Made by a program: the position numbers and the translations under genes
Source of the DNA: a bacterium
GTDB taxonomy: Bacteria > AUK180
Assembly (NCBI GenBank): GCA_023144005.1
Contig: JAGLGN010000001.1
Coordinates: 116,853-180,852 of the forward strand
Length of the DNA stretch: 64,000 nucleotides
Direction: 5' to 3'
Notes under the pieces: generated by a model
What the model saw: the letters and a program-made list of their open reading frames with translations, nothing else
Databases searched by the model: none
What the model was told of the DNA's origin: nothing
Part shown: in pieces, positions 8,600 to 16,942 of the stretch
How the letters are laid out: every line of letters starts with the position of its first letter
How positions within the stretch are numbered: position 1 is the stretch's first letter

Positions 8600-10447
8600 C
8601 TAATTGCTCTCAAGCACCCTTCGGATCGTTTCTAAGAAATTATTGATCTCAAAGGGTTTTTGAAGAAATATGACGTCTTTGTCGAGAATACCCTCGTGAG
8701 CTATTATGTTCTCTGTATATCCTGACATAAAAATCACTTTGATATCTGGGAAGATCTTCTGGATCTCTACTGATGCCTCCTTCCCATTCAATGCTCCGGG
8801 GAGCATAATATCTGAAACGAGCAAGTCAACTTGTTTGTTGTACTCCTGGCAAAGAGTGACGCCTTTTTCGCCGCTTGAAGCTTCAAGAACATTATAGCCG
8901 AACTTCTTCAATATCTTTACGCTGGAATCCCTGAGTAATTCCTCATCCTCGATAACAAGCACGGTCTCACTCCCTTTCAGTATCTTCTTTCCCTGATGAT
9001 CTTCTTTTACCGAAATGGCTTTCTTGCCGCATTGAGGCAAGTATATATTGAAGGTGCTGCCTTCTCCCGACTCACTATTAACAAAAATATGCCCTCTGCT
9101 CTGTTTGATTATCCCATAAACCGTGGCCAGGCCCAGGCCGGTCCCCAGAGTGCCTTTTGTCGAGAAGAACGGTTCAAATATCTTATTTAGGATATCTTTG
9201 TCCATTCCTCTGCCGGAATCCTTGATCGTGAGCAAAACATATTCCCCGTCCGCTAACTCGGGATATTCTTCAGAATTGATTTCATCTTCGCCGATATTAC
9301 TTGTTTCAAGAAGTAATCTCCCACCTTTCGGCATAGCATCCTTCGCGTTTGAAGCGAGATTAACCAAAGCTTGTTTCAGTTTTTCCGGATCTATCTCAAT
9401 TGCCGCAACTTTTTCAGCAAGGGAATATTGCAGCTCTACATTATCTCCGATGATAAGCTTCAGCATTTTTTTCATATTTACTATTGTTTCATTTAGATCC
9501 AGGGTGATCGGATTCATTATCTGCTTGCGGCTGAAAGACAGCAGCTGGCCGGTTAATTCTCTTCCATTCAATGCTGCAGTTTTTATATCTTTAAAATATT
9601 CTCGAAGTTTCTCTTCATCAGAAATATCCAGAATACCGAGATCGCTTAATGTCATTATGGGTGTCAACAAATTGTTGAAGTCATGAACAATGCTGGAGAC
9701 AAATCTGCCGAGAGCATCCATTTTCTGTGAGTGAAGTAATTGCTCTTGAAGTTTTACCTTAGCCGTGATATCCTGAAAAACACAAATGACCGATTGTTTC
9801 CGGGAAGAAGTGTCCAGTAACGATGAAATGGAATATATGCGGTCTTCTTCATCATGAGTAATAAATATACTCCTGTTTTGCTGTTTTTCATTCAAAGGGC
9901 ACATTTCACACGGACTCTCCAAACCCAAATAGGTCTGGAAACATTTCCCATCTAACGTTTCGGGGTGTCTGTCTTTGAGAAAACCGAGACGGTATTTGAT
10001 GTTGTGCTTTGAATCTATCAGAGAAAGCCCGATCTCAACATCAGAAAAACTATCACTGATATTGGTTAGGATGCGATGTTCGTCAGCCATTTTAATGCTT
10101 AGATGCTCTTCAGATGAATGCAGGTCGGATGTAGTTTTTTCAATTTTCCTCATCGCTGTATACATAACGAATGTTACTACTATTAAGAGAGCGAATCTTG
10201 AGGCATTACGCCAATGAATGATGCCGCCTATAAATAAATTATGCGAGTAAATAAAGTATATTAACAGGAATATCAAAACAAAGAATGACTTCTTACGGAA
10301 CCAGATGACGGATAAGAGGATCGGGATGAAATATGAATTTATAATAATATACTCGGCTTGAAATGTAGAGTTAATAAACGAGGTAAGATAACACGCTATA
10401 AGTATTGAACTCAGAAGGATCAGCGTTTTTATTTTTCCGGTGCTCAT
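8600..10447 (-). CDS. Membrane hybrid histidine kinase with PAS
   Basis: 615 residues. The N-terminal 100 residues contain about four membrane segments with very short loops, so sensing is probably within the membrane. A coiled coil leads to a PAS domain at about 125-235 with cysteines C169, C180 and C183 in the same C...PCxxC arrangement seen in the first kinase of the window. HisKA has H255 (SSIVHDFNN), the HATPase has DSGRGMD and GTGLGL, and the C-terminal receiver has VSDIMLPG. I start at the ATG at 10447, preceded by GGAG; an earlier in-frame TTG at 10474 lies upstream of the predicted transcription start and is excluded. It appears to be monocistronic. PAS cysteine motifs of this kind may bind a cofactor or sense redox state, but the ligand is unknown. 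Confidence 0.9.
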   Translation of the reverse strand: MSTGKIKTLILLSSILIACYLTSFINSTFQAEYIIINSYFIPILLSVIWFRKKSFFVLIFLLIYFIYSHNLFIGGIIHWRNASRFALLIVVTFVMYTAMRKIEKTTSDLHSSEEHLSIKMADEHRILTNISDSFSDVEIGLSLIDSKHNIKYRLGFLKDRHPETLDGKCFQTYLGLESPCEMCPLNEKQQNRSIFITHDEEDRIYSISSLLDTSSRKQSVICVFQDITAKVKLQEQLLHSQKMDALGRFVSSIVHDFNNLLTPIMTLSDLGILDISDEEKLREYFKDIKTAALNGRELTGQLLSFSRKQIMNPITLDLNETIVNMKKMLKLIIGDNVELQYSLAEKVAAIEIDPEKLKQALVNLASNAKDAMPKGGRLLLETSNIGEDEINSEEYPELADGEYVLLTIKDSGRGMDKDILNKIFEPFFSTKGTLGTGLGLATVYGIIKQSRGHIFVNSESGEGSTFNIYLPQCGKKAISVKEDHQGKKILKGSETVLVIEDEELLRDSSVKILKKFGYNVLEASSGEKGVTLCQEYNKQVDLLVSDIMLPGALNGKEASVEIQKIFPDIKVIFMSGYTENIIAHEGILDKDVIFLQKPFEINNFLETIRRVLESN

Positions 10448-10465
10448 AAATATCTCCGTTACGGG

Positions 10466-10494
10466 ATTATACAACTATTTGGCTATTAAGTCAA
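10466..10494 (-). promoter_or_regulatory. Consensus sigma-70-type promoter for kinase gene at 10447
   Basis: On the minus strand, TTGACT (10494-10489), 17-base spacer, TATAAT (10471-10466). Transcription would start near 10459, leaving a short leader carrying the GGAG ribosome site. This placement is why I reject the upstream TTG start. Confidence 0.8.
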
Positions 10495-11107
10495 CGTTTA
10501 TGAAGCACCCATCTCGCTTGAGATAATGCTTCACAGAGCACCAGTGGACACACCAGCCTGCTGCGCAGACTGAGCACGAAGTACGAGGTGAAAACAAACC
10601 AATATTCACACCCGTATCACAAGAAAAGAGGGACATGCCGTACGCCAAGCTTCGCAGAGCACAAGAGCATAAGTCACAAGTGGAACAAGTAGAGAAGGGA
10701 ATAAGAATAATTGACACCTTCCGTCATCCCCGACCCGATCGGGGATCTAAGCATCCTCCCTCTGCAATAACCTTTTAAACTCTACCCTCTTCACACGCGA
10801 CACATCACACCTCACACTTCGTTCGTGCCGAACGACCGTCTGTCCCGGATAAAGGTTCCAAGCGGAGAGTTGAGAATTGTAAACTCTACGCCCAGTTAGA
10901 ATCACACGGAAACAGCCTCAACAAATCTTCTAATCTCATTCTGAAGGAGTCTTAGCGACCGAAGACTCCATCCCTTATCTTCTCTCCACTTTTTACCCTT
11001 GAACCTTTGAACTTTTGAACAATATTCTCCACCCCACACATCCTATAATGCCATTCTAAAGAGCGGTAACGAGTGGAGAATGTACACTTTTCACCTCTTT
11101 TAAAAGA
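10495..11107. repeat. Non-coding region with dispersed word repeats and a palindrome
   Basis: No supported gene. It holds degenerate copies of words seen in most other gaps: CTTCGCAGAGCACAAG (around 10651), GCACGAAGTACGAGG (around 10575), ACACCTCACACTTC (around 10805) and a TTGAACCTTTGAACTTTTGAACAATATTCTCC-type run (from about 10999). A clean inverted repeat, ATCCCCGA (10726-10733) and TCGGGGAT (10739-10746), has a 5-base loop and resembles short palindromes scattered in many bacterial genomes. Confidence 0.6.
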
Positions 11108-11131
11108 AAAGCCCCCGTTTCCGGGGGCTTT
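11108..11131 (-). terminator. Rho-independent terminator of secreted-protein gene A
   Basis: Inverted repeat AAAGCCCCCG-(TTTC)-CGGGGGCTTT. Read on the minus strand it follows the stop codon of the gene at 11160-11654 by about 30 bases and is followed by TTCTTTT, the expected U-tract. Confidence 0.88.
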
Positions 11132-11159
11132 GGTGAAATATAGATAGGTAGGAGTGTTG

Positions 11160-11654
11160 TTATAGTATCGGCGTCCAGGCCTTTCTCATGATATTGGAAA
11201 TACCAATCAGCTTTCCTCTATAATTGAAAAAAGCAGCACGAAACTCTATCGCGTCTCCATACTCCGCAACTTCATCCAATGTCTCAACGGTATTGCTGAT
11301 ACTTGCGCAAAAACCAGCGTAACAGGTTTTGAATGCGCACCAGTCGGTTGTCTCATATGATGCCCAATCGTATCTTTTATAAAGAACGACTTTAGCAGTA
11401 CCGGCAGGGATCGCGACACTCAAGGTTACTTCCAAAGTATAATTCTCATGGCTGACGGATGAACCGGACAGATAATTGAATACGCTTTCATTTCTGGAAA
11501 CAGAATCATTGCTTGATGATCCGTTCTGATCTTCATAATAATAACCCGTGTAATCTCCATCATAACCATTGTAATCCCCATCATAGCCGGAGTCGGCAGC
11601 AAAAACAGCAAGTGAAACAACCAAAGCAAGCAAAAGCACAAATCCTTTTTTCAT
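11160..11654 (-). CDS. Small secreted protein, copy A of a tandem pair
   Basis: 164 residues with a classic cleavable signal peptide (MKKG, hydrophobic core, cleavage near VFAA-D). The mature N-terminus carries a short Tyr/Asp/Gly repeat (YDGDYNGYDGDYTGY) followed by a Ser/Asn-rich linker; the rest, about 60-164, is probably a beta-rich domain with three cysteines near the middle. I do not recognise a family. Its neighbour at 12268-12762 is a close paralogue, with changes concentrated around residues 75-120. It has a strong AGGAGG ribosome site and its own terminator, so it is likely expressed alone. An extracellular or surface role is inferred from the signal peptide only. Confidence 0.75.
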   Translation of the reverse strand: MKKGFVLLLALVVSLAVFAADSGYDGDYNGYDGDYTGYYYEDQNGSSSNDSVSRNESVFNYLSGSSVSHENYTLEVTLSVAIPAGTAKVVLYKRYDWASYETTDWCAFKTCYAGFCASISNTVETLDEVAEYGDAIEFRAAFFNYRGKLIGISNIMRKAWTPIL

Positions 11655-11722
11655 TAGATCCTCCTGTGTTGATTTCGTGATTTATAAAAGAACACCTTAA
11701 TATATACTCGGTTCGTGCCAAT

Positions 11723-12120
11723 GTCCTGCACTCCGTTTATTCCAGCTATATTGGGTTTTTGTAAATGCGCGTTGTTGATTTGTATCTTTACATGTAACCT
11801 TGGGGTAACGCAAGCACGGAAAAGGTAATAGGGTGATAGACTTAGGTATAGTGAACAGTGAACAATGAAGAAATGAACAATGGGGAAAACACAAGAAGCA
11901 AACACCGGATGAATTCCTCGCTTTCGCGGGAATGACAGTGTGGATGGATCTTTCGTTTCACTCAAGATAACGCGCCGTGCCAGCACCCCTTTCCCAATTA
12001 ACCTGTATTCACTGTGAGTTTATTATTCCAATCTCCAAATGTTCATTGTTCATTTCTCAATTATTCATTTCCCCACTTGTGCACTGCGGGGCGCGCGCCA
12101 CTGGGTCTATGCGAAGCTTA
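11723..12120. repeat. Non-coding spacer between duplicated genes
   Basis: No supported gene. The first part is diverged upstream sequence of gene A, also found upstream of gene B (CAGCTATATTGG, CATGTAACCTT). The rest holds short palindromic and word repeats, including ATTCCTCGCTTTCGCGGGAAT near 11911 and runs of ATTGTTCATTTCTC and CTTGTGCACTGCGGGGC near 12045-12090. Confidence 0.5.
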
Positions 12121-12215
12121 ACTTTTGAACAATATTCTCACCCTACACATCTGTTAATGCTATTCTAAAGAGCGGTAACGAGTGGAGAATGTACACTTTT
12201 CGCCTCTTTTAAAAG

Positions 12216-12239
12216 AAAGCCCCCGTTGCCGGGGGCTTT
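12216..12239 (-). terminator. Rho-independent terminator of secreted-protein gene B
   Basis: AAAGCCCCCG-(TTGC)-CGGGGGCTTT, followed on the minus strand by TCTTTT. It differs from the copy-A terminator only in the loop, which supports selection on the stem. Confidence 0.88.
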
Positions 12240-12267
12240 GGTGAAATATAGAAAAGGAGGAGTGTTG

Positions 12268-12762
12268 TTACATTATCGGCGTCCAGGCCTTTCTCATGAT
12301 ATTGGAAATACCAATCAGCTTACCTTTAAAATTGAAAAAAGCAGCGCGAAACTCTACCGCGTCTCCATACTCCGCAACTTCATCCAATGTCACAACGGTA
12401 TGGCCGATACTTGTACGTGAACTTGCGTAACAGGAATGAAATACGCACCAGTCAGTTGTTCCATATGATACCCAGTCGTATCTCTTATAAATAACGACTC
12501 TATCAGCACCGGAGGGGATCGCGACATTCAGAGCTACTTCCAATGTATAATTCTCATGGCTAACGGATGAACCGGACAGATAATTGAATACGCTTTCATT
12601 TCTGGAAACTGAATCATTGTTTGATGATCCGTTCTGATCCTCATAATAATAACCAGTGTAATCTCCATCATAGCCATTGTAATCCCCATCATAGCCGGAG
12701 CCGGCAGCAAAAACAGCAAGTGAAACAACCAAAGCAAGCAAAAGCACAAATCCTTTTTTCAT
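12268..12762 (-). CDS. Small secreted protein, copy B of a tandem pair
   Basis: 164 residues, paralogue of the protein at 11160-11654 with the same signal peptide, Tyr/Asp/Gly repeat and Ser/Asn linker. The two differ mainly in the central third: copy A has AFKTCYAGFCAS and copy B has VFHSCYASSRTS, so B has lost one of the three cysteines. The ends (first 75 and last 40 residues) are almost invariant. This looks like a recent duplication followed by change at an exposed segment. The AGGAGG ribosome site and flanking sequences are duplicated too. Function unknown. Confidence 0.75.
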   Translation of the reverse strand: MKKGFVLLLALVVSLAVFAAGSGYDGDYNGYDGDYTGYYYEDQNGSSNNDSVSRNESVFNYLSGSSVSHENYTLEVALNVAIPSGADRVVIYKRYDWVSYGTTDWCVFHSCYASSRTSIGHTVVTLDEVAEYGDAVEFRAAFFNFKGKLIGISNIMRKAWTPIM

Positions 12763-12953
12763 TAGATCCTCCTGTGTTGATTTCGTGATTTGTAAAAGAA
12801 CACCTTAATATATACTCGGTTCGTGCCAATCCCGGCATGTGCGCCTATTACAGCTATATTGGCCTTTTTGCATGGCCGCAATTTTGTTTTGTCTCTTTAC
12901 ATGTAACCTTGAATTCACATGAGAGAAATAAGTGAGGCGATGTTTCGGATAGA

Positions 12954-12975
12954 GGGCGAACGCATCGGTTCGCCC
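12954..12975. repeat. Short palindrome upstream of kinase promoter
   Basis: GGGCGAAC (12954-12961), 6-base loop, GTTCGCCC (12968-12975). A near-identical stem (GGCGAAC/GTTCGCC) lies at 57719-57738. It sits 6 bases upstream of a -35 box and could be an operator, but its dispersal suggests a generic palindromic repeat. Confidence 0.6.
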
Positions 12976-12981
12976 CTACTA

Positions 12982-13009
12982 TTGCAGAATTCTTCCAATG
13001 TGTTATAAT
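12982..13009 (+). promoter_or_regulatory. Promoter of the 13015 kinase, likely leaderless
   Basis: TTGCAG (12982-12987), 16-base spacer, TATAAT (13004-13009), then only 5 bases (ACCGT) to the ATG at 13015. Transcription should begin at or next to the start codon; no Shine-Dalgarno sequence precedes it. Confidence 0.7.
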
Positions 13010-13014
13010 ACCGT

Positions 13015-14025
13015 ATGAATAATTGGGTGCCGATAAGTAAATCGCAGCGAGAGTATGTTTCTTTGGAAAAAAAGATCGAGGACTTCACTCATTTCATCTC
13101 AGATTTCGTAGGCACGCCGGTTGTCTTTTCTCTGCATGACCATGAATCTTCGCCAAAACTTCCGCCGGGATTATATCACTCTGAAGGTAGTAATGAACTT
13201 TGCCTATCATTCGAAGAAGGAAAGTTCACAGGTCCGAATAATAAAAAGGCAAAGGAAATTTTTAATATGCTCGCATCCACAAGAAATTTCCTTACTCTCT
13301 CTTTTAGCGAAAAACTCTTTAAAGAGAGCGAGACCCGTCAGTCATTTACTTTTCTGGGAATGATGGTGCGTGGACTTGGACATGAGATAAACAACCCTCT
13401 CGGGATCCTGGCCTCTTATATTCAATACCTTCAATTGATTGAGGAAAATACTGAAAAGACCGAGATACTTCAGAATATGTTGTCATCTGTTTTTCGCGCA
13501 AGCGATATAGTAAAACAGATATCGGCGTTCGGGCGATCCTCGCCAAAGAAACATTCCATGCAATTAGTCAACGAACTCAGGAATTCACTTACGCTATTCG
13601 AGCAGATCAGAAAATACCGATTTCCTGATATCGAGATAGAAATTGATATAATAGAAGATTGCGGGATCTTTGTAAATAGGGTTGAATTTCAGGAGATCCT
13701 TTTTTCTATTCTATTCAACAGCTGCGAAGCATATGAAGGAGAAGGAAAGATTCTCATCAAAGCCGAGAAATACTCGGATGTTTTCTGCAAGTTGATCATA
13801 TCCGATCAAGGATCTGGCATATCTCCAAATATCCTGCCACTATTAACCATGCCTTTTTTTACAACAAAAGACAAGAACGACGGAAGAGGGCTGGGACTTA
13901 CAATTTGCGAATATCTACTAAAGAGGAATGGAGGAGAAATGGTTATCACTTCAACAGAGAAAAAAGGTACAGAAATTCAAGTATTTTTTTTAAGGGGGGA
14001 TTCAAATGAAAATTCTATTGGTTGA
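13015..14025 (+). CDS. Soluble sensor histidine kinase
   Basis: 336 residues, no membrane segment. Residues 1-105 form an unrecognised N-terminal sensor or linker region; HisKA has H123 in GLGHEINNPLG (NtrB-like), followed by an HATPase domain with an N-box (FNSCEAYE), DQGSGIS, FFTTK and GRGLGL boxes. The phospho-transfer chemistry is standard: autophosphorylation on H123, then transfer to the receiver encoded immediately downstream, whose gene overlaps by 20 bases. The start ATG has a consensus promoter ending 5 bases upstream and no ribosome site, so the mRNA is probably leaderless. The signal is unknown. Confidence 0.88.
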   Translation: MNNWVPISKSQREYVSLEKKIEDFTHFISDFVGTPVVFSLHDHESSPKLPPGLYHSEGSNELCLSFEEGKFTGPNNKKAKEIFNMLASTRNFLTLSFSEKLFKESETRQSFTFLGMMVRGLGHEINNPLGILASYIQYLQLIEENTEKTEILQNMLSSVFRASDIVKQISAFGRSSPKKHSMQLVNELRNSLTLFEQIRKYRFPDIEIEIDIIEDCGIFVNRVEFQEILFSILFNSCEAYEGEGKILIKAEKYSDVFCKLIISDQGSGISPNILPLLTMPFFTTKDKNDGRGLGLTICEYLLKRNGGEMVITSTEKKGTEIQVFFLRGDSNENSIG

Positions 14026-14362
14026 AGACGACGAACTGATGCGGGATAGTTTGGAAAGACTCCTGCTAATCAACAAGCATAGTGTGGAATGCGCTGCAGA
14101 TGGGCAGATCGCGCTTCAAATACTGGAGAAAGCCAAATTCGAGCTCATGATAACCGATCTTTTAATGCCCGAGTTTTCGGGACATCAGCTGATAAAACTA
14201 TGCCGGGAGAAATTTCCTGATCTTCCAATTATAGCGATGACCGGATATCTGGAAGAAATCGGCAAATTAGATAAAGACGATAATAAGCCGGATTATTTCC
14301 TTCAGAAACCATTTAAATTGGATGAATTAGAAAAGATAATCAAATCGCTAAAGAAATCCTGA
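14006..14362 (+). CDS. Single-domain response regulator (CheY-like)
   Basis: 118 residues, only a receiver domain: acidic pair in LLVEDDE, phospho-acceptor D51 (ITDLLMPE), conserved threonine in AMTGY and lysine in LQKPF. No DNA-binding or enzymatic output follows, so it probably acts by protein contact or as a phosphorelay shuttle. It begins inside the kinase gene (20-base overlap) behind AAGGGGGGA, an arrangement that favours coupled translation and a cognate pair with that kinase. Confidence 0.9.
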   Translation: MKILLVEDDELMRDSLERLLLINKHSVECAADGQIALQILEKAKFELMITDLLMPEFSGHQLIKLCREKFPDLPIIAMTGYLEEIGKLDKDDNKPDYFLQKPFKLDELEKIIKSLKKS

Positions 14363-14573
14363 AACGACTCTTAGAAACAAGGAGTTGACGAAACAGCGAA
14401 GCACGAAGGGTGAGGTGAAGAAGATCGTTCAAAAGTTCAAGGTTGGTAAATAGATAGAAGGGTTGTTTGGGAAATTAGCGAAATATTGTTTTTCCGGTTA
14501 CCGATGTGTTTTCCTCCCCATTTCGTACCTCGTACATCACACTTCCTACCTGCTGAGCAAGCTCAGCGATGCT
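14363..14573. other. Short convergent gap with word repeats
   Basis: Non-coding. It contains GTTCAAAAGTTCAAGGTT (reverse form of the TTGAACTTTTGAAC word), TTTCGTACCTCGTACATCACAC and a GCTGAGCAAGCTCAGC palindrome near 14550. No clear terminator for either flanking gene. Confidence 0.5.
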
Positions 14574-15629
14574 TCACATATCGAGGATATGCTTCTTCAG
14601 ACGTTCTATGACTTCAGGGACCGGGATATCAGTTGAAAATTTGTCAAGTACATTATCGCCCTTGAAGATCACATATTCCGTACTGCTGCCGGTAATTCCG
14701 ATATCAGCATGACGGGCTTCTCCCGGGCCGTTTACCACACACCCCATTATCGCTACTGTGATCTTCATGTTAAGTTCGCCTAATTGCTTCTGAGCTTCCA
14801 GCGCTAATTTCTCGACCGGAATCTCCGTTCTTCCGCATGTCGGGCAGGAGATGAAGCGAATTCCCTTGGAGCGTAATTCCAATGCTGAAAGGATCTGCCA
14901 GCCCGCGATGACCTCGTTCACGGGATCTCCCGTGAGCGAGACCCTCAAGGTCTCACCAATGCCTTCGTAAAGAAGGATGCCGATACCTACCGCTGATGAA
15001 ACCGTTCCGGCGCCCGGAAGGCCAGCTTCGGTAATGCCGATATGAAGAGGAAATGGGTGTTTAGCTCTGAAAAGCCGATTGGCCTCTACACTTATCGGAA
15101 TAGAGGATGACTTCATTGAGACCACAATATCACCAAAACCGTTTTTCTCAAGAACCTGCAATTCCCTTTCCGCGGCCGCCAGCAATGCATCCGCCCCGGC
15201 ACCTGCGAATTTTACCTCAATGTCCTTGGGAAGAGAGCCGCCGTTCACTCCGATACGAAGCGGGATTCCCTTATCCTTGGCAGCAGCGCAGATTTCAGAG
15301 ACCTTTTTATCCGATCCGATATTGCCGGGGTTGATCCGAACCTTATCAACACCCGCCTTGATGGATTCAAGGGCCAGGCGATGGTCGAAATGAATATCCG
15401 CGACAAGAGGGATATTCGGAAATTGTGATCTTATCTTAGAAAGTGAAGCAACCGACTCCATATCGGAAACGGCAAGGCGTATTATTTCGGCGCCTGCGCC
15501 GATCAGTGCTTTTATCTGATCCGATGTAACCGCATGATCCGCGGTCAGCGTATTTGTCATGCTCTGAACCCTTACCGGATGGCCGGCACCCAGGATCAGG
15601 CCGCCTATTTTTACTTCATTTACCTTCAT
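14574..15629 (-). CDS. ispG: 4-hydroxy-3-methylbut-2-enyl diphosphate synthase (flavodoxin/ferredoxin)
   Basis: 351 residues. It converts MEcPP to HMBPP in the non-mevalonate isoprenoid pathway using a [4Fe-4S] cluster. Visible hallmarks: N-terminal TIM-barrel start VRVQSMTNT, VADIHFDHRLA, KVRINPGN, and the cluster cysteines in ISCPTCGR and IMGCVVNGPGEA. The start ATG at 15629 overlaps the rseP stop by one base (TGATG). It is the last gene of the long housekeeping operon, and dxr lies two genes upstream; ispF is near 54.7 kb. Together these indicate that the organism makes isoprenoids by the MEP route. Confidence 0.96.
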   Translation of the reverse strand: MKVNEVKIGGLILGAGHPVRVQSMTNTLTADHAVTSDQIKALIGAGAEIIRLAVSDMESVASLSKIRSQFPNIPLVADIHFDHRLALESIKAGVDKVRINPGNIGSDKKVSEICAAAKDKGIPLRIGVNGGSLPKDIEVKFAGAGADALLAAAERELQVLEKNGFGDIVVSMKSSSIPISVEANRLFRAKHPFPLHIGITEAGLPGAGTVSSAVGIGILLYEGIGETLRVSLTGDPVNEVIAGWQILSALELRSKGIRFISCPTCGRTEIPVEKLALEAQKQLGELNMKITVAIMGCVVNGPGEARHADIGITGSSTEYVIFKGDNVLDKFSTDIPVPEVIERLKKHILDM

Positions 15630-16942
15630 CAAAAGAATCTTGTAATATCATTGAAAAGGATGAAAGCGAAGAGAAAAAGGATCAAGCCCCACCCTATATA
15701 GCTGAATACTTCCCTCTCCTTTTTATTCATCTTTCTTCTACCGATAGCTTCGAATATAAAGATAATTATCAATCCGCCGTCCGTAACTATCAGGGGGAGA
15801 AGGTTGACCACGCAGAGGTTCACGCTGATCAGGGAGATCCATCTCAAGTACTGAGAGAATCCCGCCTTTAGGCTCTTAGAGATGATGTATGCGATGGCCA
15901 CTGGGCCTCCCAGATTTTTAGCTTGACCGGGATCTTTGACTATGCTCCTGAGGGAAACATAGATCAAAGTAAAATCCATGCCGATCTCTTGAATAGAAGC
16001 TCCCAATCCTTCAAATAATCCGAGGCGCTCTATCTTTATCTTGGGTGAAATATCAAATGTAAAATAAGGCCTGATCTTCCCAGCTTGAGTTATCTTACTC
16101 TCTTTCACGGGATCGACCGGTATATTGAGAAGTTCGCCATTGCGGGATACGGTCATCTCGACCGGCTCACCTTCTTCGGCATATTCGAAAATGTCACTGA
16201 GAGCCAATACAGGATCTCCCGCGACTTCAATAATACGGTCATTCTCACGGAGTCCGGATTTGTAGGCATTACTAGATTTTTTCAACTTGCCGATTATCGG
16301 TTCTCCTGCGAATTGAACTCCCAATTCATAATATTCCGTATCCAATTGGCTCATCTTCTTCCTGGAAGCAGTGATAACGGTAAATACCTCGGTGTCCCTG
16401 CGGATCTTGAGCGTTATGGTATCGCCTGCAAGGGAGTAGATCTTCTGAGCTGTCCATTGATCATTTACAGCCGTTTCTCCGTTCACCTCGAGGATGCGGT
16501 CTCCCCTCATCAGGCCGATCTCCATTGCCGGCGTGCCCTCGCCGATCTTCGCAAGGAGAACATTTTCCGTCGGAATCAGGGTCTGAAAGCCGAAAACGGA
16601 AAAGGCAAGAGGCAGGAGCAGCATAGCAAGAACAACATTGAAAAACGGGCCGGCAAGCGCCACAAGTATCTTCTCATGGGGCTTTCTGGAAAGGAATTCA
16701 TCGGGAGAACCGGTAAGTTCACTGTCCGGGTCCTCACCTTTCATCTTGATATATCCCCCCAGAGGGATCGCCGATAATTTGTATAGCGTATTGCCTTTCT
16801 TTTTCTTAAAAAGGGCAGGGCCAAAACCAATTGAAAATTCTTCCACTTCTATTCCGAAGGCGCGAGCGGCAACAAAATGCCCCAGTTCGTGAATAAGTAT
16901 CATGGCAGCGATGCCTAATATTATCGCAATTGCAGCTATCAT
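15629..16942 (-). CDS. rseP: Site-2 intramembrane zinc protease RseP
   Basis: 437 residues. It cleaves membrane-spanning anti-sigma factors or signal-peptide remnants within the bilayer. The N-terminal HELGHF motif (zinc ligands) sits in the first membrane helix, followed by FSIGFGP typical of the family; two PDZ-like regions lie at about 120-190 and 200-270; C-terminal membrane helices include NLLPLIVTDGG, equivalent to the LDG zinc-ligand motif. The LDG aspartate is retained as TDG. It sits between dxr (4-base overlap) and ispG (1-base overlap), the conserved cdsA-dxr-rseP neighbourhood. RseP is usual in diderm envelope-stress pathways. Confidence 0.93.
   Translation of the reverse strand: MIAAIAIILGIAAMILIHELGHFVAARAFGIEVEEFSIGFGPALFKKKKGNTLYKLSAIPLGGYIKMKGEDPDSELTGSPDEFLSRKPHEKILVALAGPFFNVVLAMLLLPLAFSVFGFQTLIPTENVLLAKIGEGTPAMEIGLMRGDRILEVNGETAVNDQWTAQKIYSLAGDTITLKIRRDTEVFTVITASRKKMSQLDTEYYELGVQFAGEPIIGKLKKSSNAYKSGLRENDRIIEVAGDPVLALSDIFEYAEEGEPVEMTVSRNGELLNIPVDPVKESKITQAGKIRPYFTFDISPKIKIERLGLFEGLGASIQEIGMDFTLIYVSLRSIVKDPGQAKNLGGPVAIAYIISKSLKAGFSQYLRWISLISVNLCVVNLLPLIVTDGGLIIIFIFEAIGRRKMNKKEREVFSYIGWGLILFLFAFILFNDITRFF

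Larger units (their letters stand above)
11011..11722. repeat. Tandem duplication, copy A (712 bp)
   Basis: Nearly identical to 12121-12830. The repeated unit includes the 3' flank (from ACTTTTGAACAATATTCTC), the terminator, the whole coding region and the 5' flank down to TTCGTGCCAAT. Weaker similarity continues about 90 bases further (to CATGTAACCTT in both). The copies sit in direct orientation about 1.1 kb apart. Confidence 0.85.
12121..12830. repeat. Tandem duplication, copy B (710 bp)
   Basis: Direct-repeat partner of 11011-11722, with the same content: 3' flank, terminator, secreted-protein gene and 5' flank. Both copies keep open reading frames, so neither is a decaying remnant. Confidence 0.85.

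Noticed and set aside
10475..10717. Minus-strand open frame upstream of the membrane kinase
   Set aside because: It crosses the kinase promoter and repeat-word DNA; cysteine-rich composition comes from CACAAG/GCACAAG words.
11654..11986. Minus-strand open frame upstream of the secreted-protein gene
   Set aside because: It is made of duplicated upstream sequence and palindromic repeats and has no counterpart in the equivalent region of the second copy.
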